Shown here: one piece after another, positions 26,573 to 33,225 of the stretch
Layout: the number at the start of each line of letters is the position of its first letter
Numbering within the stretch: position 1 is the first letter of the stretch
Origin: a virus
Reading direction: 5' to 3' (one strand)
Virus record (IMG/VR): IMGVR_UViG_3300042691_009387
Span: 1-43,818 of that record
Length of the DNA: 43,818 nt
Notes under the pieces: model-generated
Seen by the model: the letters and a program-made list of their open reading frames with translations, nothing else
The model's database searches: none
What the model was told of the DNA's origin: nothing
Translations under genes and position numbers: made by a program

Positions 26573-27916
26573 TCAGACGCCAGCCATCGGGTCGTAGGCG
26601 GTGACGCTGACGTCGGAGTCGAACTGCCCCGCCCGGTGCCCGGCCAGGATGGCGGCCTGGCGGCGCAGGTCCCGCTCCTTGGCCACGGGGAACGCGAACG
26701 TGAGCGCGAGCGCATCGCCGAGGTCAGGCGACGGCAGGCCACGCTTCTTGATGTCGTCCTTGGCCTCGAGCGCCACCCGGTCCTGGTTGTCGAACGTGTA
26801 GATCGGCGCAGCCAGGTCCTGCATCAGCGCCGTGTTGCGTGGGATCGCGGCACCCAGGGCGAGCCACTCGCGCATCTCGAACCACATCTCGGCGCGCTTG
26901 TTGACGTAGCGGGGCTTGCTCGCCCGGCCACCGAAGTGCACCTCGGTGACCTCGTGGCCCATCTGGCGCAGCTTGTCGATGACGCCCGCCCCGTTGCCCG
27001 CGTCGATGAACACCGCATCGGCCTGGAAGTCGGCGATGGCCTGGCCCACGTAGGCCGCGAGCGCCATGTTGTCGATCTTGGTGTAGACCCGGAAGTCCTT
27101 GGCCAGCAGGCCCTGACGCACGCTGATCACGCTGCGGTCATCGCCGAACCGTGCCGGGTCCACGCCCAGGATCACGGGCGCGAAGTCGTACTGGTCGCGA
27201 CGCAGGTGGCGCCGTGTGGCCTCCTCCACATCGGCCAGGCTGATGAGCTGCTCGTCGCCCGCGGCGCTGAAGTCGCACAGGTACTCGCGCCGCCACGAGA
27301 GCTCGCTCATCTCGGCCTGCAGTCGGCGGGCCTCGTCCGGGTCGATCGACTCGGTGTCGTGCACCGTGTAGAGCGCCGAGTGCCAGTTCGTCTTGTCGCG
27401 TGCCTCAAAGAACAGCTTGGAGAACAGGTTCACACCCTTTGGCGTGCCGATGAACAGCGCCCAGCCCAGGCGGTCAGACAGCGCCGGCTGCAGGATGTCG
27501 TCCCACACCTCGGGCGCCATCTGCGCCACCTCGTCGAGCACGACACCGTCCAGGCGCACGCCCCGCATGCGGTCAGGGCTGTCGGCCCCGTACACACGGA
27601 TCACGGCGCCGTTGGTCGTGAACCGCACCCACAGCTCGGACTCGTTGATCTCGACCATCCCGCGCATGAGCAGCGGCGTGACCTTCTGCTTCAGGCGCAA
27701 CCAGGCGATGGCCTTGGCCTGCTTGAGCAGTGGGGCGACGTAGAAGAACAACCCGAGCTCGTGCTTGAACCGCAGCGCCTTGTCGATGAGCTCGGCCAGT
27801 GCGAGCTCGGTCTTGCCGGCCCGCCGGTGCAGCGCCAGCACCGTGAAGCGCCGGCGGTTGAGGTGGCACTCGGCCTGCCAGGCCCTGGGCCGGTAGCCGA
27901 GGTCGATCGCGGTCAG
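26573..27916 (-). CDS. terL: Terminase large subunit, probable CTG start
   Basis: ATP-driven DNA packaging motor and nuclease. Taking the CTG at 27916 as start gives 447 residues beginning LTAIDLGYRPRAWQAE. The Walker A-like HRRAGKTE falls at 30-37, Walker B VVLDEVAQM has D128/E129, and the RNase H-like nuclease begins VILGVDPARFGDDRSVI near 245. The first ATG/GTG in frame (GTG 27841) would start inside the Walker A strand and lose the conserved YRPRAWQAE segment. No ATG, GTG or TTG exists between there and the stop upstream of CTG. The CTG overlaps the small subunit's stop as CTGA, imitating an ATGA junction. The product is certain; the start is inferred. Confidence 0.9.
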   Translation of the reverse strand: MTAIDLGYRPRAWQAECHLNRRRFTVLALHRRAGKTELALAELIDKALRFKHELGLFFYVAPLLKQAKAIAWLRLKQKVTPLLMRGMVEINESELWVRFTTNGAVIRVYGADSPDRMRGVRLDGVVLDEVAQMAPEVWDDILQPALSDRLGWALFIGTPKGVNLFSKLFFEARDKTNWHSALYTVHDTESIDPDEARRLQAEMSELSWRREYLCDFSAAGDEQLISLADVEEATRRHLRRDQYDFAPVILGVDPARFGDDRSVISVRQGLLAKDFRVYTKIDNMALAAYVGQAIADFQADAVFIDAGNGAGVIDKLRQMGHEVTEVHFGGRASKPRYVNKRAEMWFEMREWLALGAAIPRNTALMQDLAAPIYTFDNQDRVALEAKDDIKKRGLPSPDLGDALALTFAFPVAKERDLRRQAAILAGHRAGQFDSDVSVTAYDPMAGV

Positions 27917-28341
27917 ACCAGATCCTCGATCGCCACAGGCGCATCGGGCACGCCGGTGACGATCACCACCTGGGACTGCACCGGGCCGCCGTTGGGCCCG
28001 GTCTGCTCCACCCGTTCAGCGAACACCTGCTTGCGCCTGCCCTTGAGCAGCAAGGCCAGCAGCGAGTCGCTGTAGACCGTCTTGGTGCCCACCAGTTGCC
28101 CGCCCTGGTACACGGGCTCCTCGACGCCCTCCAGGGCCCGCCTGCGGGCCTCCCGCTCGAGCTTGTCGGCGGCGGCCTCCATCGCGTCGCGCACGGCGGC
28201 GTCGAACTCCTCGTCGTCCTGCCGACGGCGAAACACGGTCGAGCGGTCCACGCCCGCAGCCGCGGCGGCGTCGGTCAGGACACCGCACTCAGCCAGGTGC
28301 GCGAGGAAGGCGTCGGTCCAGAGATGTCGAAGGTTGCCCAT
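27913..28341 (-). CDS. terS: Terminase small subunit
   Basis: 142 residues. The N-terminal HTH-like part WTDAFLAHLAECGVLTDAAA, then AGVDRSTVFRRRQDDEEFDAA, is the DNA-recognition region typical of phage small terminases. It is followed by a helix DAMEAAADKLEREARRRALE and the oligomerisation region SDSLLALLLKGRRKQVFAER, which ends the common core. It recognises pac/cos DNA and loads the large subunit. It lies directly before the large-subunit gene with a CTGA overlap. A GTGTCCGT motif lies 38 nt upstream of the ATG. Confidence 0.87.
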   Translation of the reverse strand: MGNLRHLWTDAFLAHLAECGVLTDAAAAAGVDRSTVFRRRQDDEEFDAAVRDAMEAAADKLEREARRRALEGVEEPVYQGGQLVGTKTVYSDSLLALLLKGRRKQVFAERVEQTGPNGGPVQSQVVIVTGVPDAPVAIEDLV

Positions 28342-28350
28342 GATCTGACC

Positions 28351-28620
28351 TTAGCCGCGAACCTTCGGATCACGGACACGCACCCAGCCGGCCGGCACCT
28401 GGCCACGCCGGTGGCCGCTCACGATCTTCCAGATGCAACCCTTCGACACTTCCATCTTGCGTGCGATCTCGGCCAGGGGCATGCCGTCGTCGCGAAGCTG
28501 GTGCACGAGCTCGACCTCGTGATCGGAGAGCACAGCCCCGGGGTGTTGCTCGCCGATGCGCCGACGCCGATCGTTGACCGGCACCAGGCGCATCTTTGCA
28601 GTTTTTTGCACACTGACCAT
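28351..28620 (-). CDS. Small HTH protein at head of packaging operon
   Basis: 89 residues from ATG 28620 (MVSVQKTAKMRLVPVNDRRR), which has SD AGAAAGG. A longer frame runs back into the repeat region without support. The HTH is HEVELVHQLRDDGMPLAEIA followed by KMEVSKGCIWKIVSGHRR, like small phage proteins of the 'AIA-KFEVSKS-V-DIV-RR' type that bind DNA. It is the first gene downstream of the candidate origin and precedes the terminase genes. It may regulate the late operon or take part in replication or packaging initiation. The C-terminal codons overlap a GTGTCCGT motif. Confidence 0.68.
   Translation of the reverse strand: MVSVQKTAKMRLVPVNDRRRRIGEQHPGAVLSDHEVELVHQLRDDGMPLAEIARKMEVSKGCIWKIVSGHRRGQVPAGWVRVRDPKVRG
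28370..28379 (-). promoter_or_regulatory. Recurrent GTGTCCGT boundary motif, copy 6 (in coding end)
   Basis: On the minus strand it reads GTGTCCGTGA and lies inside the C-terminal codons of the small HTH gene. It is again 38 nt before the next ATG (small terminase). The identical spacing suggests it belongs with the intergenic copies. Confidence 0.4.
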
Positions 28621-28684
28621 TCCAGGGCCTTTCTTGAAAAACTTTTCAAACAACCAAGAAAGGCTGCACACCGCGCCGCTGCGT

Positions 28685-28740
28685 ATAACTGCACCACGCA
28701 CCACCCCTTATAGGGTGGTGGTGCGGTGCGGTGCAGTTAT
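28685..28740. repeat. Long palindrome 1
   Basis: Outer arms ATAACTGCACC (28685-28695) and GGTGCAGTTAT (28730-28740) are perfectly complementary. Inner arms CACCACCC/GGGTGGTG surround an AT-rich centre (CTTATA), and a few bases are unpaired between the two stems. Confidence 0.85.
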
Positions 28741-28745
28741 CCACA
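28737..28745 (+). promoter_or_regulatory. DnaA box TTATCCACA
   Basis: A perfect match to the consensus host DnaA-binding 9-mer (TTATNCACA), overlapping the right foot of palindrome 1 and preceding palindrome 2. A single box in a 44-kb GC-rich window could be chance, but its location between the palindromes argues against that. Confidence 0.65.
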
Positions 28746-28748
28746 GGA

Positions 28749-28798
28749 TGCACCACGCACCACGATGTGCACGGTGCATCGTGGTGCACGGTGGTGCA
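28749..28798. repeat. Long palindrome 2
   Basis: Arms GCACCACGATG (28757-28767) and CATCGTGGTGC (28777-28787) pair perfectly around a 9-nt loop. Outside them TGCACCAC and GTGGTGCA extend the pairing with a small bulge. Confidence 0.82.
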
Positions 28799-28833
28799 GG
28801 TGCTTTCTTGCATGTTCGCGATTCCTTGCACGT

Positions 28834-30816
28834 TCACATGACTGCGATGCAGCCGTCGTCGCCGATCCAATACGGCGCCGTGTCACCGTTGCACAGGCTC
28901 TCCAACGCACGCTTCGCGTGCTGCCGCCTTGTGTCCCGCTTGCCATCCTCCGGTGCCGGCAAGCGCTTGACCGCCTCGGCCAGCACCGCAGCCACCTCAA
29001 TACCCTCGGTCTGCGCCTTGGCCATCTCCTGGATCACCTCGTTGACCACCACCTCCTTCGGCCCCAACTGACGCAGCAAGCGCACGCCCTGGAGCTCAGC
29101 CTCGACCACCACACACGACGTGATGGGCTCCATGTCCTCATCAGCGCCGATCTGCACCACGTCCAGCGCGAAGCCCCACTCGAGGCCGTCCTCGCCGTCC
29201 TTGTTCTTGCTCAGACGCAGCGCACGCTGGCCTGACTCGGTGCGGATCACCTCGACCTCAGCGTCGGCCGCCGCACGCAGGCCTGACCAACCCCGGGCGC
29301 CCCTGGCCTGGTCCTTCCCGCTGTGGTGGATGAGCACCACCAGCGCCCCTGTGAGCTCGTGCAGGCGCTTGCAATGGCCCAGGGCCTTGCCCATGTCCTC
29401 GCCCGCGTTCTCGTTGGCCCCTGGAGTGGTCTGCGCGAGCGTGTCGACCACGATCACGCTGGTGTCCTCCCCCGCCGCCAGCACGCCCACGGCCAAGTCC
29501 TTGGCATCCTCGAGCAGCATCAGGTTGGGGGCCCCGTTGAGCACGCTCACGGGCACGTCAGCGAGGTCGAGCTTGTTGTGCTGGGCGTAGGCGGCCAAGC
29601 GCTTCCTGAACCCGTCAGCGCCCTCGGCAGCAACGTATGCCACCCTCCCCTGCCTGACCTTGCGACCACGCCAGGGCGTGCCCCTGGCAATGGCCAACGC
29701 CAGGTCAAGCACGACGAACGACTTGCCGGCACCGCTGGCGCCGTAGATCACCGCCAGGCCCGCGGCCGGCAGCACGCCCTTCACGATCCAGGGCAGTGCA
29801 GTCGCGTTGGCGAACGTGTGGGCGGGCTCGAACTGAAACCGCAGCGGCTTGCCGTTGGCCTTGGCCGCCTCCACCGTCTCGGTGACCATGACCTCGAACT
29901 CCTCCGCGCTGGCCGGCGCACCACCAGCGATGGAGGCGCCGTGCTCGTTGGCCAGGTGCACGAAGCTCTTGCCGGTGACGACCGGCCCTTGCCCCTTGCC
30001 GAAGCTGTCCCAGCGCTGGCGCAGGATGTCGCGGCCGGGGAACTTCGCGCCTCGCTCGCTCCAGTCGCACCAGTAGTCGAACCCCTCGCCCCGTGTCTCG
30101 TGATGCAGCGCCATGCCGACCTGGAGCCACTCATCGTGGCCGGTGTCGGGGTCAAGGTGCTCCAGGCCCTGCTCGATCTGGCTGGGTGTGAGACCCAGCA
30201 CCGGGTCGTCGTGGCTGGGGGTCGGTCCGTCCTGGCGCTGGAACCGCTGGCGCACCAGGCCCATCACCTCCTCCCCGATCGGGGAGACGGTGTTCTCGTT
30301 GCCGAGCACGTCGCAGATCTCCAGGCGGTTGCCGGTGACGGTCACGAATCCCTTGGTGCTGAAGGTCTCGAACCCGTAGGCGCCCTCGAACGACTTGCGG
30401 TTGAACAGCAGGCCACGCAGCAGCACCCGCACGCCGGTGCCCGATGGGCTCCACTCCGCGTAGCTGGTCGATGCGATCGCCTCCACCTCGGGGTGGAGCT
30501 GGCCGCCGCTGACGCATCGGTCGAAGTCGAGCGCGGTCAGGTTCCAGTCAGGCAGCAGTGCAATGCCCACGCCGTCGAACCCGCGGCGGGCGGCTGCACT
30601 GCGTGCGGCGTCGAACGTGGTGAGCTGCTGCCTGTCCTCGGGGGAGCCCTGCTGCCCCTGGCGGCGTCGCCCGTTGGGGTAGTACGGGACCTTGCGGGGC
30701 TTGTCCTCGCCCTCGTGGTACTCGAGCCGCCACATCAGCCAGCCCGGGATCTCTCGGAGCTCGTCTGGGACTGTGACGGTGTTGAGGTGTGCGCTGAGTT
30801 TGGTCACGGCGCTCAT
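28834..30816 (-). CDS. Primase-helicase (PrimPol-like, PriCT_2 and RecA-like ATPase)
   Basis: 660 residues. The N-terminal 130 contain YYPNGRRRQG, then VGIALLPDWNLTALDFDRC and EWSPSGTGVRVLLRG, the pattern of the primase-polymerase N-domain of phage/plasmid replication proteins. Next is a PriCT_2-like segment (GHDEWLQVGMALHHETRGEG). The C-terminal RecA-type ATPase has Walker A GASGAGKS at 359-366 (K365) and Walker B VIVVD with D458. It should unwind and prime phage DNA at the adjacent palindromic region. It is transcribed with the Cro-like gene upstream. The length and order resemble RepA/AAA_25-type phage helicases. Primase activity is inferred, not shown. Confidence 0.82.
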   Translation of the reverse strand: MSAVTKLSAHLNTVTVPDELREIPGWLMWRLEYHEGEDKPRKVPYYPNGRRRQGQQGSPEDRQQLTTFDAARSAAARRGFDGVGIALLPDWNLTALDFDRCVSGGQLHPEVEAIASTSYAEWSPSGTGVRVLLRGLLFNRKSFEGAYGFETFSTKGFVTVTGNRLEICDVLGNENTVSPIGEEVMGLVRQRFQRQDGPTPSHDDPVLGLTPSQIEQGLEHLDPDTGHDEWLQVGMALHHETRGEGFDYWCDWSERGAKFPGRDILRQRWDSFGKGQGPVVTGKSFVHLANEHGASIAGGAPASAEEFEVMVTETVEAAKANGKPLRFQFEPAHTFANATALPWIVKGVLPAAGLAVIYGASGAGKSFVVLDLALAIARGTPWRGRKVRQGRVAYVAAEGADGFRKRLAAYAQHNKLDLADVPVSVLNGAPNLMLLEDAKDLAVGVLAAGEDTSVIVVDTLAQTTPGANENAGEDMGKALGHCKRLHELTGALVVLIHHSGKDQARGARGWSGLRAAADAEVEVIRTESGQRALRLSKNKDGEDGLEWGFALDVVQIGADEDMEPITSCVVVEAELQGVRLLRQLGPKEVVVNEVIQEMAKAQTEGIEVAAVLAEAVKRLPAPEDGKRDTRRQHAKRALESLCNGDTAPYWIGDDGCIAVM

Positions 30817-30819
30817 CGC

Positions 30820-31173
30820 TCAGTCGGCGGTGCCGCCCTCAGACTCCACGAACAGCTCGCCCTGGCGCGGGTCGACGATCGGGAAGTGGCTCGCCACCGC
30901 CCGCTCGCCAAGACACTTCTGGGCGTACTCGCACTGGCGGCAGGCGTCGACGACGTCGGTGCGGTAGACGACCGGCAACCGCCCCTTGCTGGCCTTGGCC
31001 ATTGCCTTGGTGACCCGCTCGAGGTCTCCACCACGCTGGGCGCTCGCCTCGCGGAAGCCCCCCGCGTACTGGTAGAGCATCGCCCGGCTGGTGCCCGCCA
31101 TCTCGGCGAGCGCCTCCTGCTCCTGTGGGGTGGCGGCCATCATCCAGGCCTTCATGGGTGTGATCGTGGTCAT
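30820..31173 (-). CDS. Cro-like HTH regulator with a cysteine cluster
   Basis: 117 residues from ATG 31173 (MTTITPMKAWMMAATPQEQE); an upstream in-frame extension reaches into the regulatory interval and is not supported. The HTH reads LAEMAGTSRAMLYQYAGGFR, like YdaS/Cro-type phage repressors. The C-terminal part has DACRQCEYAQKCLG, a C-x2-C-x6-C set that could bind zinc or an Fe-S cluster; this is unusual for a small Cro. The gene is first in the minus early transcript and is divergent from a CI-like gene. An operator (31203-31218) overlaps its putative -10. It probably controls both early directions. Confidence 0.72.
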   Translation of the reverse strand: MTTITPMKAWMMAATPQEQEALAEMAGTSRAMLYQYAGGFREASAQRGGDLERVTKAMAKASKGRLPVVYRTDVVDACRQCEYAQKCLGERAVASHFPIVDPRQGELFVESEGGTAD

Positions 31174-31202
31174 GGTGGTGAAAAGGTTGAAGGGGGCCCG
31201 AC

Positions 31203-31218
31203 TGTAGCATTTAGTAAA
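31203..31218 (-). promoter_or_regulatory. Operator copy 1 with cro promoter -10
   Basis: On the minus strand it reads TTTACTAAATGCTACA; the right half matches the consensus GCTACA while the left half has two mismatches. The following TACAGT can serve as a -10 for the cro transcript, with GTGCAA 16 bp upstream as a weak -35. It lies in the cI/cro divergent interval. Confidence 0.55.
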
Positions 31219-31258
31219 GCCGTTGCACACCCTGCTATGACTGTGCGAGGCTATCCGG

Positions 31259-31684
31259 GTGAGGACCATCTACGACACCCGCCGCGACAACCTGCGAGCG
31301 CTCATCGGCCAGTGGGGTGGGCCGACCTCGCTGGCGAAGAAGCTGGGGCACTCGAACGGGAGCTACATCGCCCAGCTCGCCGGGCCCAGGCCGTCGCGCG
31401 AGGTCAGCGAGAAGGTGGCCCGCGAGATCGAGAAGGTGCTGGGCCTGCCGGTGGCCTGGATGGACCAGGACCACCCGACCGGCGGCCAGCAGTTGAACGA
31501 CGAGACGCTGACCGAGTGTGTCAAGGCGGTGGCCACCGTGCTTCGTGACGCAGGTCTCAGACCGGACCCGCAGGCGTATGCGACGCTGGTCCAGCTTGTC
31601 TATGACCGCGTCAAGCTGACCGGCCGCCTGGACGAGCACCACATTCAGAAACTGACAACCCTACTCCGTGGGAGCGGACGATGA
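31259..31684 (+). CDS. CI-like repressor (XRE HTH, no peptidase domain)
   Basis: 141 residues with GTG start at 31259. The HTH region reads LRALIGQWGGPTSLAKKLGH, then SNGSYIAQLAGPRPSREVSE and KVAREIEKVLGLPVAWMD. This is the usual phage XRE pattern ending in 'LGLP-WLD'. The C-terminal 65 residues are helical and lack the S24/LexA-type Ser-Lys peptidase, so RecA-driven self-cleavage is not expected. It faces a Cro-like gene across an 85-bp interval, like lambda cI/cro. It could be the ligand of the dispersed operators. A small membrane protein gene follows with ATGA overlap. Confidence 0.72.
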   Translation: MRTIYDTRRDNLRALIGQWGGPTSLAKKLGHSNGSYIAQLAGPRPSREVSEKVAREIEKVLGLPVAWMDQDHPTGGQQLNDETLTECVKAVATVLRDAGLRPDPQAYATLVQLVYDRVKLTGRLDEHHIQKLTTLLRGSGR

Positions 31685-31833
31685 GCAACGAAGAGATCAA
31701 GCAGCGCATCCAGTACCTGATCGAGCACGGCGGCGTGTACGACGACCCACTAGGGGACATCCGCCGCCAGGTGCGGTGGGCCCTGGGCATCTCGCTGGTG
31801 ACCCTGCTGCTGGTGAGCGCGCTGCACCTCTGA
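31681..31833 (+). CDS. 50-residue single-TM protein
   Basis: ATG at 31681 overlaps the repressor stop as ATGA, so it is co-translated. It reads MSNEEIKQRIQYLIEHGGVY, then DDPLGDIRRQVRWA, then a membrane segment GISLVTLLLVSALHL that ends the protein. The soluble N-terminus would be cytoplasmic by the positive-inside rule. A lysogeny- or exclusion-associated role is possible, since it shares the repressor transcript and a terminator follows, but nothing in the sequence identifies it. Confidence 0.62.
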   Translation: MSNEEIKQRIQYLIEHGGVYDDPLGDIRRQVRWALGISLVTLLLVSALHL

Positions 31834-31854
31834 CCGTCGACCCCGGAGCGTGAG

Positions 31855-31882
31855 AAAACCCCACCGCCGTGTGGGGTTTTTT
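31855..31882 (+). terminator. Rho-independent terminator after the repressor operon
   Basis: Ten-base-pair stem AAAACCCCAC / GTGGGGTTTT with a 6-nt loop (CGCCGT) followed by further T residues. It ends the repressor/TM-protein transcript and isolates it from the operator-controlled early promoter that begins a few bases further on. Confidence 0.88.
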
Positions 31883-31893
31883 GTGGGTGGCGT

Positions 31894-31909
31894 TTTAGCA
31901 TGTGCTACA
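31894..31909 (+). promoter_or_regulatory. Operator copy 2, early promoter of the plus-strand module
   Basis: TTTAGC-ATGT-GCTACA, an inverted repeat with one mismatch between arms. The right arm runs into TACAGT, a probable -10 (31906-31911). The -35 region is weak (TTGTGG 19 bp upstream), which may mean activator dependence. It lies just after the terminator and 46 nt before the next start codon. Confidence 0.65.
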
Positions 31910-31955
31910 GTTCACACATCGCAGCAAGGACGCTGCTTCAACCGGAGTAAACGAC

Positions 31956-32318
31956 ATGGACGTCATCCTCAACATCGGCCTCAAGAGCGACACCCTCGGC
32001 GACATCTCCGTCGTGCTGGCCAAGCAGATGCTCTGGGCCGCCGACCTGCTGATCAAGAGCGAGCGCCTGGTCCAGTCCGACACCGAGCCGACCCTGGTCG
32101 TCGAGGTCACCAGCGTCAACGGCCCGACCCTGACGCTGTCCGCCTTGCACAACCTGTCTGTCGACCTCGGCCAGGACTGCATCGCCGTCTACCGGCCCAA
32201 GACCAAGGGCGGCGCCCTGGTCGGCCCGAAGGCCTCCGCCTGGGGCCGCTTCAACCCCGAGTTTTTCATCCTGCCCGACGGCACCCGCCTGGCAGCTCCC
32301 GCGGCGCAAGCCGCTTGA
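31956..32318 (+). CDS. Early protein of unknown function
   Basis: 120 residues; the ATG at 31956 has GGAG 9 nt upstream. It begins MDVILNIGLKSDTLGDISVV and contains LVVEVTSVNGPTLTLSALHN, then DLGQDCIAVYRPKTKGGALV. The protein appears to be a mixed alpha/beta domain ending FILPDGTRLAAPAAQAA. I know small phage early proteins with 'GPKA-AWG-FNPEFF' endings but not their function. It is the first gene under operator copy 2, so it is likely expressed immediately on infection. Confidence 0.6.
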   Translation: MDVILNIGLKSDTLGDISVVLAKQMLWAADLLIKSERLVQSDTEPTLVVEVTSVNGPTLTLSALHNLSVDLGQDCIAVYRPKTKGGALVGPKASAWGRFNPEFFILPDGTRLAAPAAQAA

Positions 32319-32342
32319 CCAGCCTGTAGCGCATGCTACAGT
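32315..32342 (+). promoter_or_regulatory. Promoter with operator copy 3
   Basis: TTGACC (-35) and TACAGT (-10, 32337-32342) are separated by 16 bp. Between and over the -10 lies TGTAGC-GCAT-GCTACA (32325-32340), the only copy with perfectly matched 6-bp arms. The -35 overlaps the stop region of the preceding gene. Confidence 0.72.
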
Positions 32343-32369
32343 TCACCTCCCGCAACTGCTAAACGTATC

Positions 32370-32738
32370 ATGCACGACCTCAACACCATCAATCGCCTGA
32401 ACTCCGAAGCCTTTAGCGAGGCCGTCGACAACTTCCGCGCACAGGGCCGCTACGTGCTGGCCAAGTACGACGGCGTCACCCTCATGTCCATCGAGACTTT
32501 CTCGAACGCAGAGGAAGCCGCCGCAGCGCTGGTGCAGGCCCAGGAAACCGGCGGCGTCAGCGAGCGCTTCAAGCTGCTGGCCCCCACCGGCACCTGGCAC
32601 GGCACCCAGCGGGACCAATCCGAGGATCGGGCCCAGCCGTACACGCTCGAGGAGCTCGCCGCCCTCGGCCGCAGCACCACCAAGACCGACGTCACCCTCG
32701 GTGACTACATCAACCGCGTCACCGCCCAGGAGGCCTGA
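32370..32738 (+). CDS. Early protein of unknown function
   Basis: 122 residues starting MHDLNTINRLNSEAFSEAVD. It contains YVLAKYDGVTLMSIETFSNA, then EEAAAALVQAQETGGVSERF and ending LGDYINRVTAQEA. Predicted alpha/beta, acidic, with no known motif. No SD is apparent before the ATG; it follows the operator-3 promoter by 28 nt, so its leader is short. It is the second early gene of the plus module, immediately before the recombination cassette. It could be a host-takeover protein, but there is no direct support. Confidence 0.58.
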   Translation: MHDLNTINRLNSEAFSEAVDNFRAQGRYVLAKYDGVTLMSIETFSNAEEAAAALVQAQETGGVSERFKLLAPTGTWHGTQRDQSEDRAQPYTLEELAALGRSTTKTDVTLGDYINRVTAQEA

Positions 32739-32742
32739 GATC

Positions 32743-33225
32743 ATGTTCCCCATTCACTTCAAGCTGACCGTCAGCGACATCACCCAGCTCCAGCGCCTCA
32801 CTGCGTTCATTGAGCAGGACGGCATTCAGGCGGTCGCCAACGCACCACGGCTGACCGGCAGCAACGCCAAGGCCGACATCGTGAAGGAGGCCGCCGCGCC
32901 GTCGGGAAAGCCGGCACCCGCTGCCAAGACTGCCCCTTCCGCTCCTACTGCCGAGGCGGCCCAACCCCCGGCACCCGCTGCGCCCGCGCCGAGCACGCAG
33001 TCAACGGCGGCCGAGACGCCCACGGCAGCACCTGCCGCTGCGAGCTCTGTCGGCTACCCTGACCTGCAGAAGGCGGTGCTGACCCTGCACAAGCTGGACC
33101 CGACCGCGGCGGTGCCGATCGCCAAGGGCCTGGGCGCCGACACGTTCAAGGCGCTGAAGCCGGAGCAGTGGGCCGAGGCCCACCGCCTGGTGACCGAGGC
33201 CATCGCCGCTCGGAGCGCAGCGTGA
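32743..33225 (+). CDS. Early protein with Ala/Pro linker
   Basis: 160 residues. The start at 32743 (MFPIHFKLTVSDITQLQRLT) is supported by a textbook SD AGGAGG 9 nt upstream. The first 60 residues form a compact domain. Residues 65-105 are a flexible Ala/Pro/Thr linker. The last 45 (DLQKAVLTLHKLDPTAAVPI, then ALKPEQWAEAHRLVTEAIA) form a small helical domain. The two-domain-plus-linker layout resembles phage proteins placed just before DUF2800 genes. The stop overlaps the next start as GTGA. No enzymatic motif was seen. Confidence 0.62.
   Translation: MFPIHFKLTVSDITQLQRLTAFIEQDGIQAVANAPRLTGSNAKADIVKEAAAPSGKPAPAAKTAPSAPTAEAAQPPAPAAPAPSTQSTAAETPTAAPAAASSVGYPDLQKAVLTLHKLDPTAAVPIAKGLGADTFKALKPEQWAEAHRLVTEAIAARSAA

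Larger units (their letters stand above)
28621..28833. other. Non-coding, palindrome-rich candidate replication origin region
   Basis: A 213-bp gap between the primase-helicase stop and the small HTH gene. It contains two adjacent long imperfect palindromes (28685-28740 and 28749-28798), many copies of GGTGCA/TGCACC and GGTGGTGC, and a perfect DnaA box. No open frame is convincing. Its location directly beside the primase-helicase and the repeat/DnaA-box content suggest an origin. A regulatory or termination role for the hairpins is the alternative. Confidence 0.6.

Noticed and set aside
28685-28798. Simple terminator for the primase-helicase transcript
   Set aside because: Stems are long, but there is no U-tract on the minus strand, and a DnaA box lies between them. 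An origin role explains more, although termination cannot be excluded.
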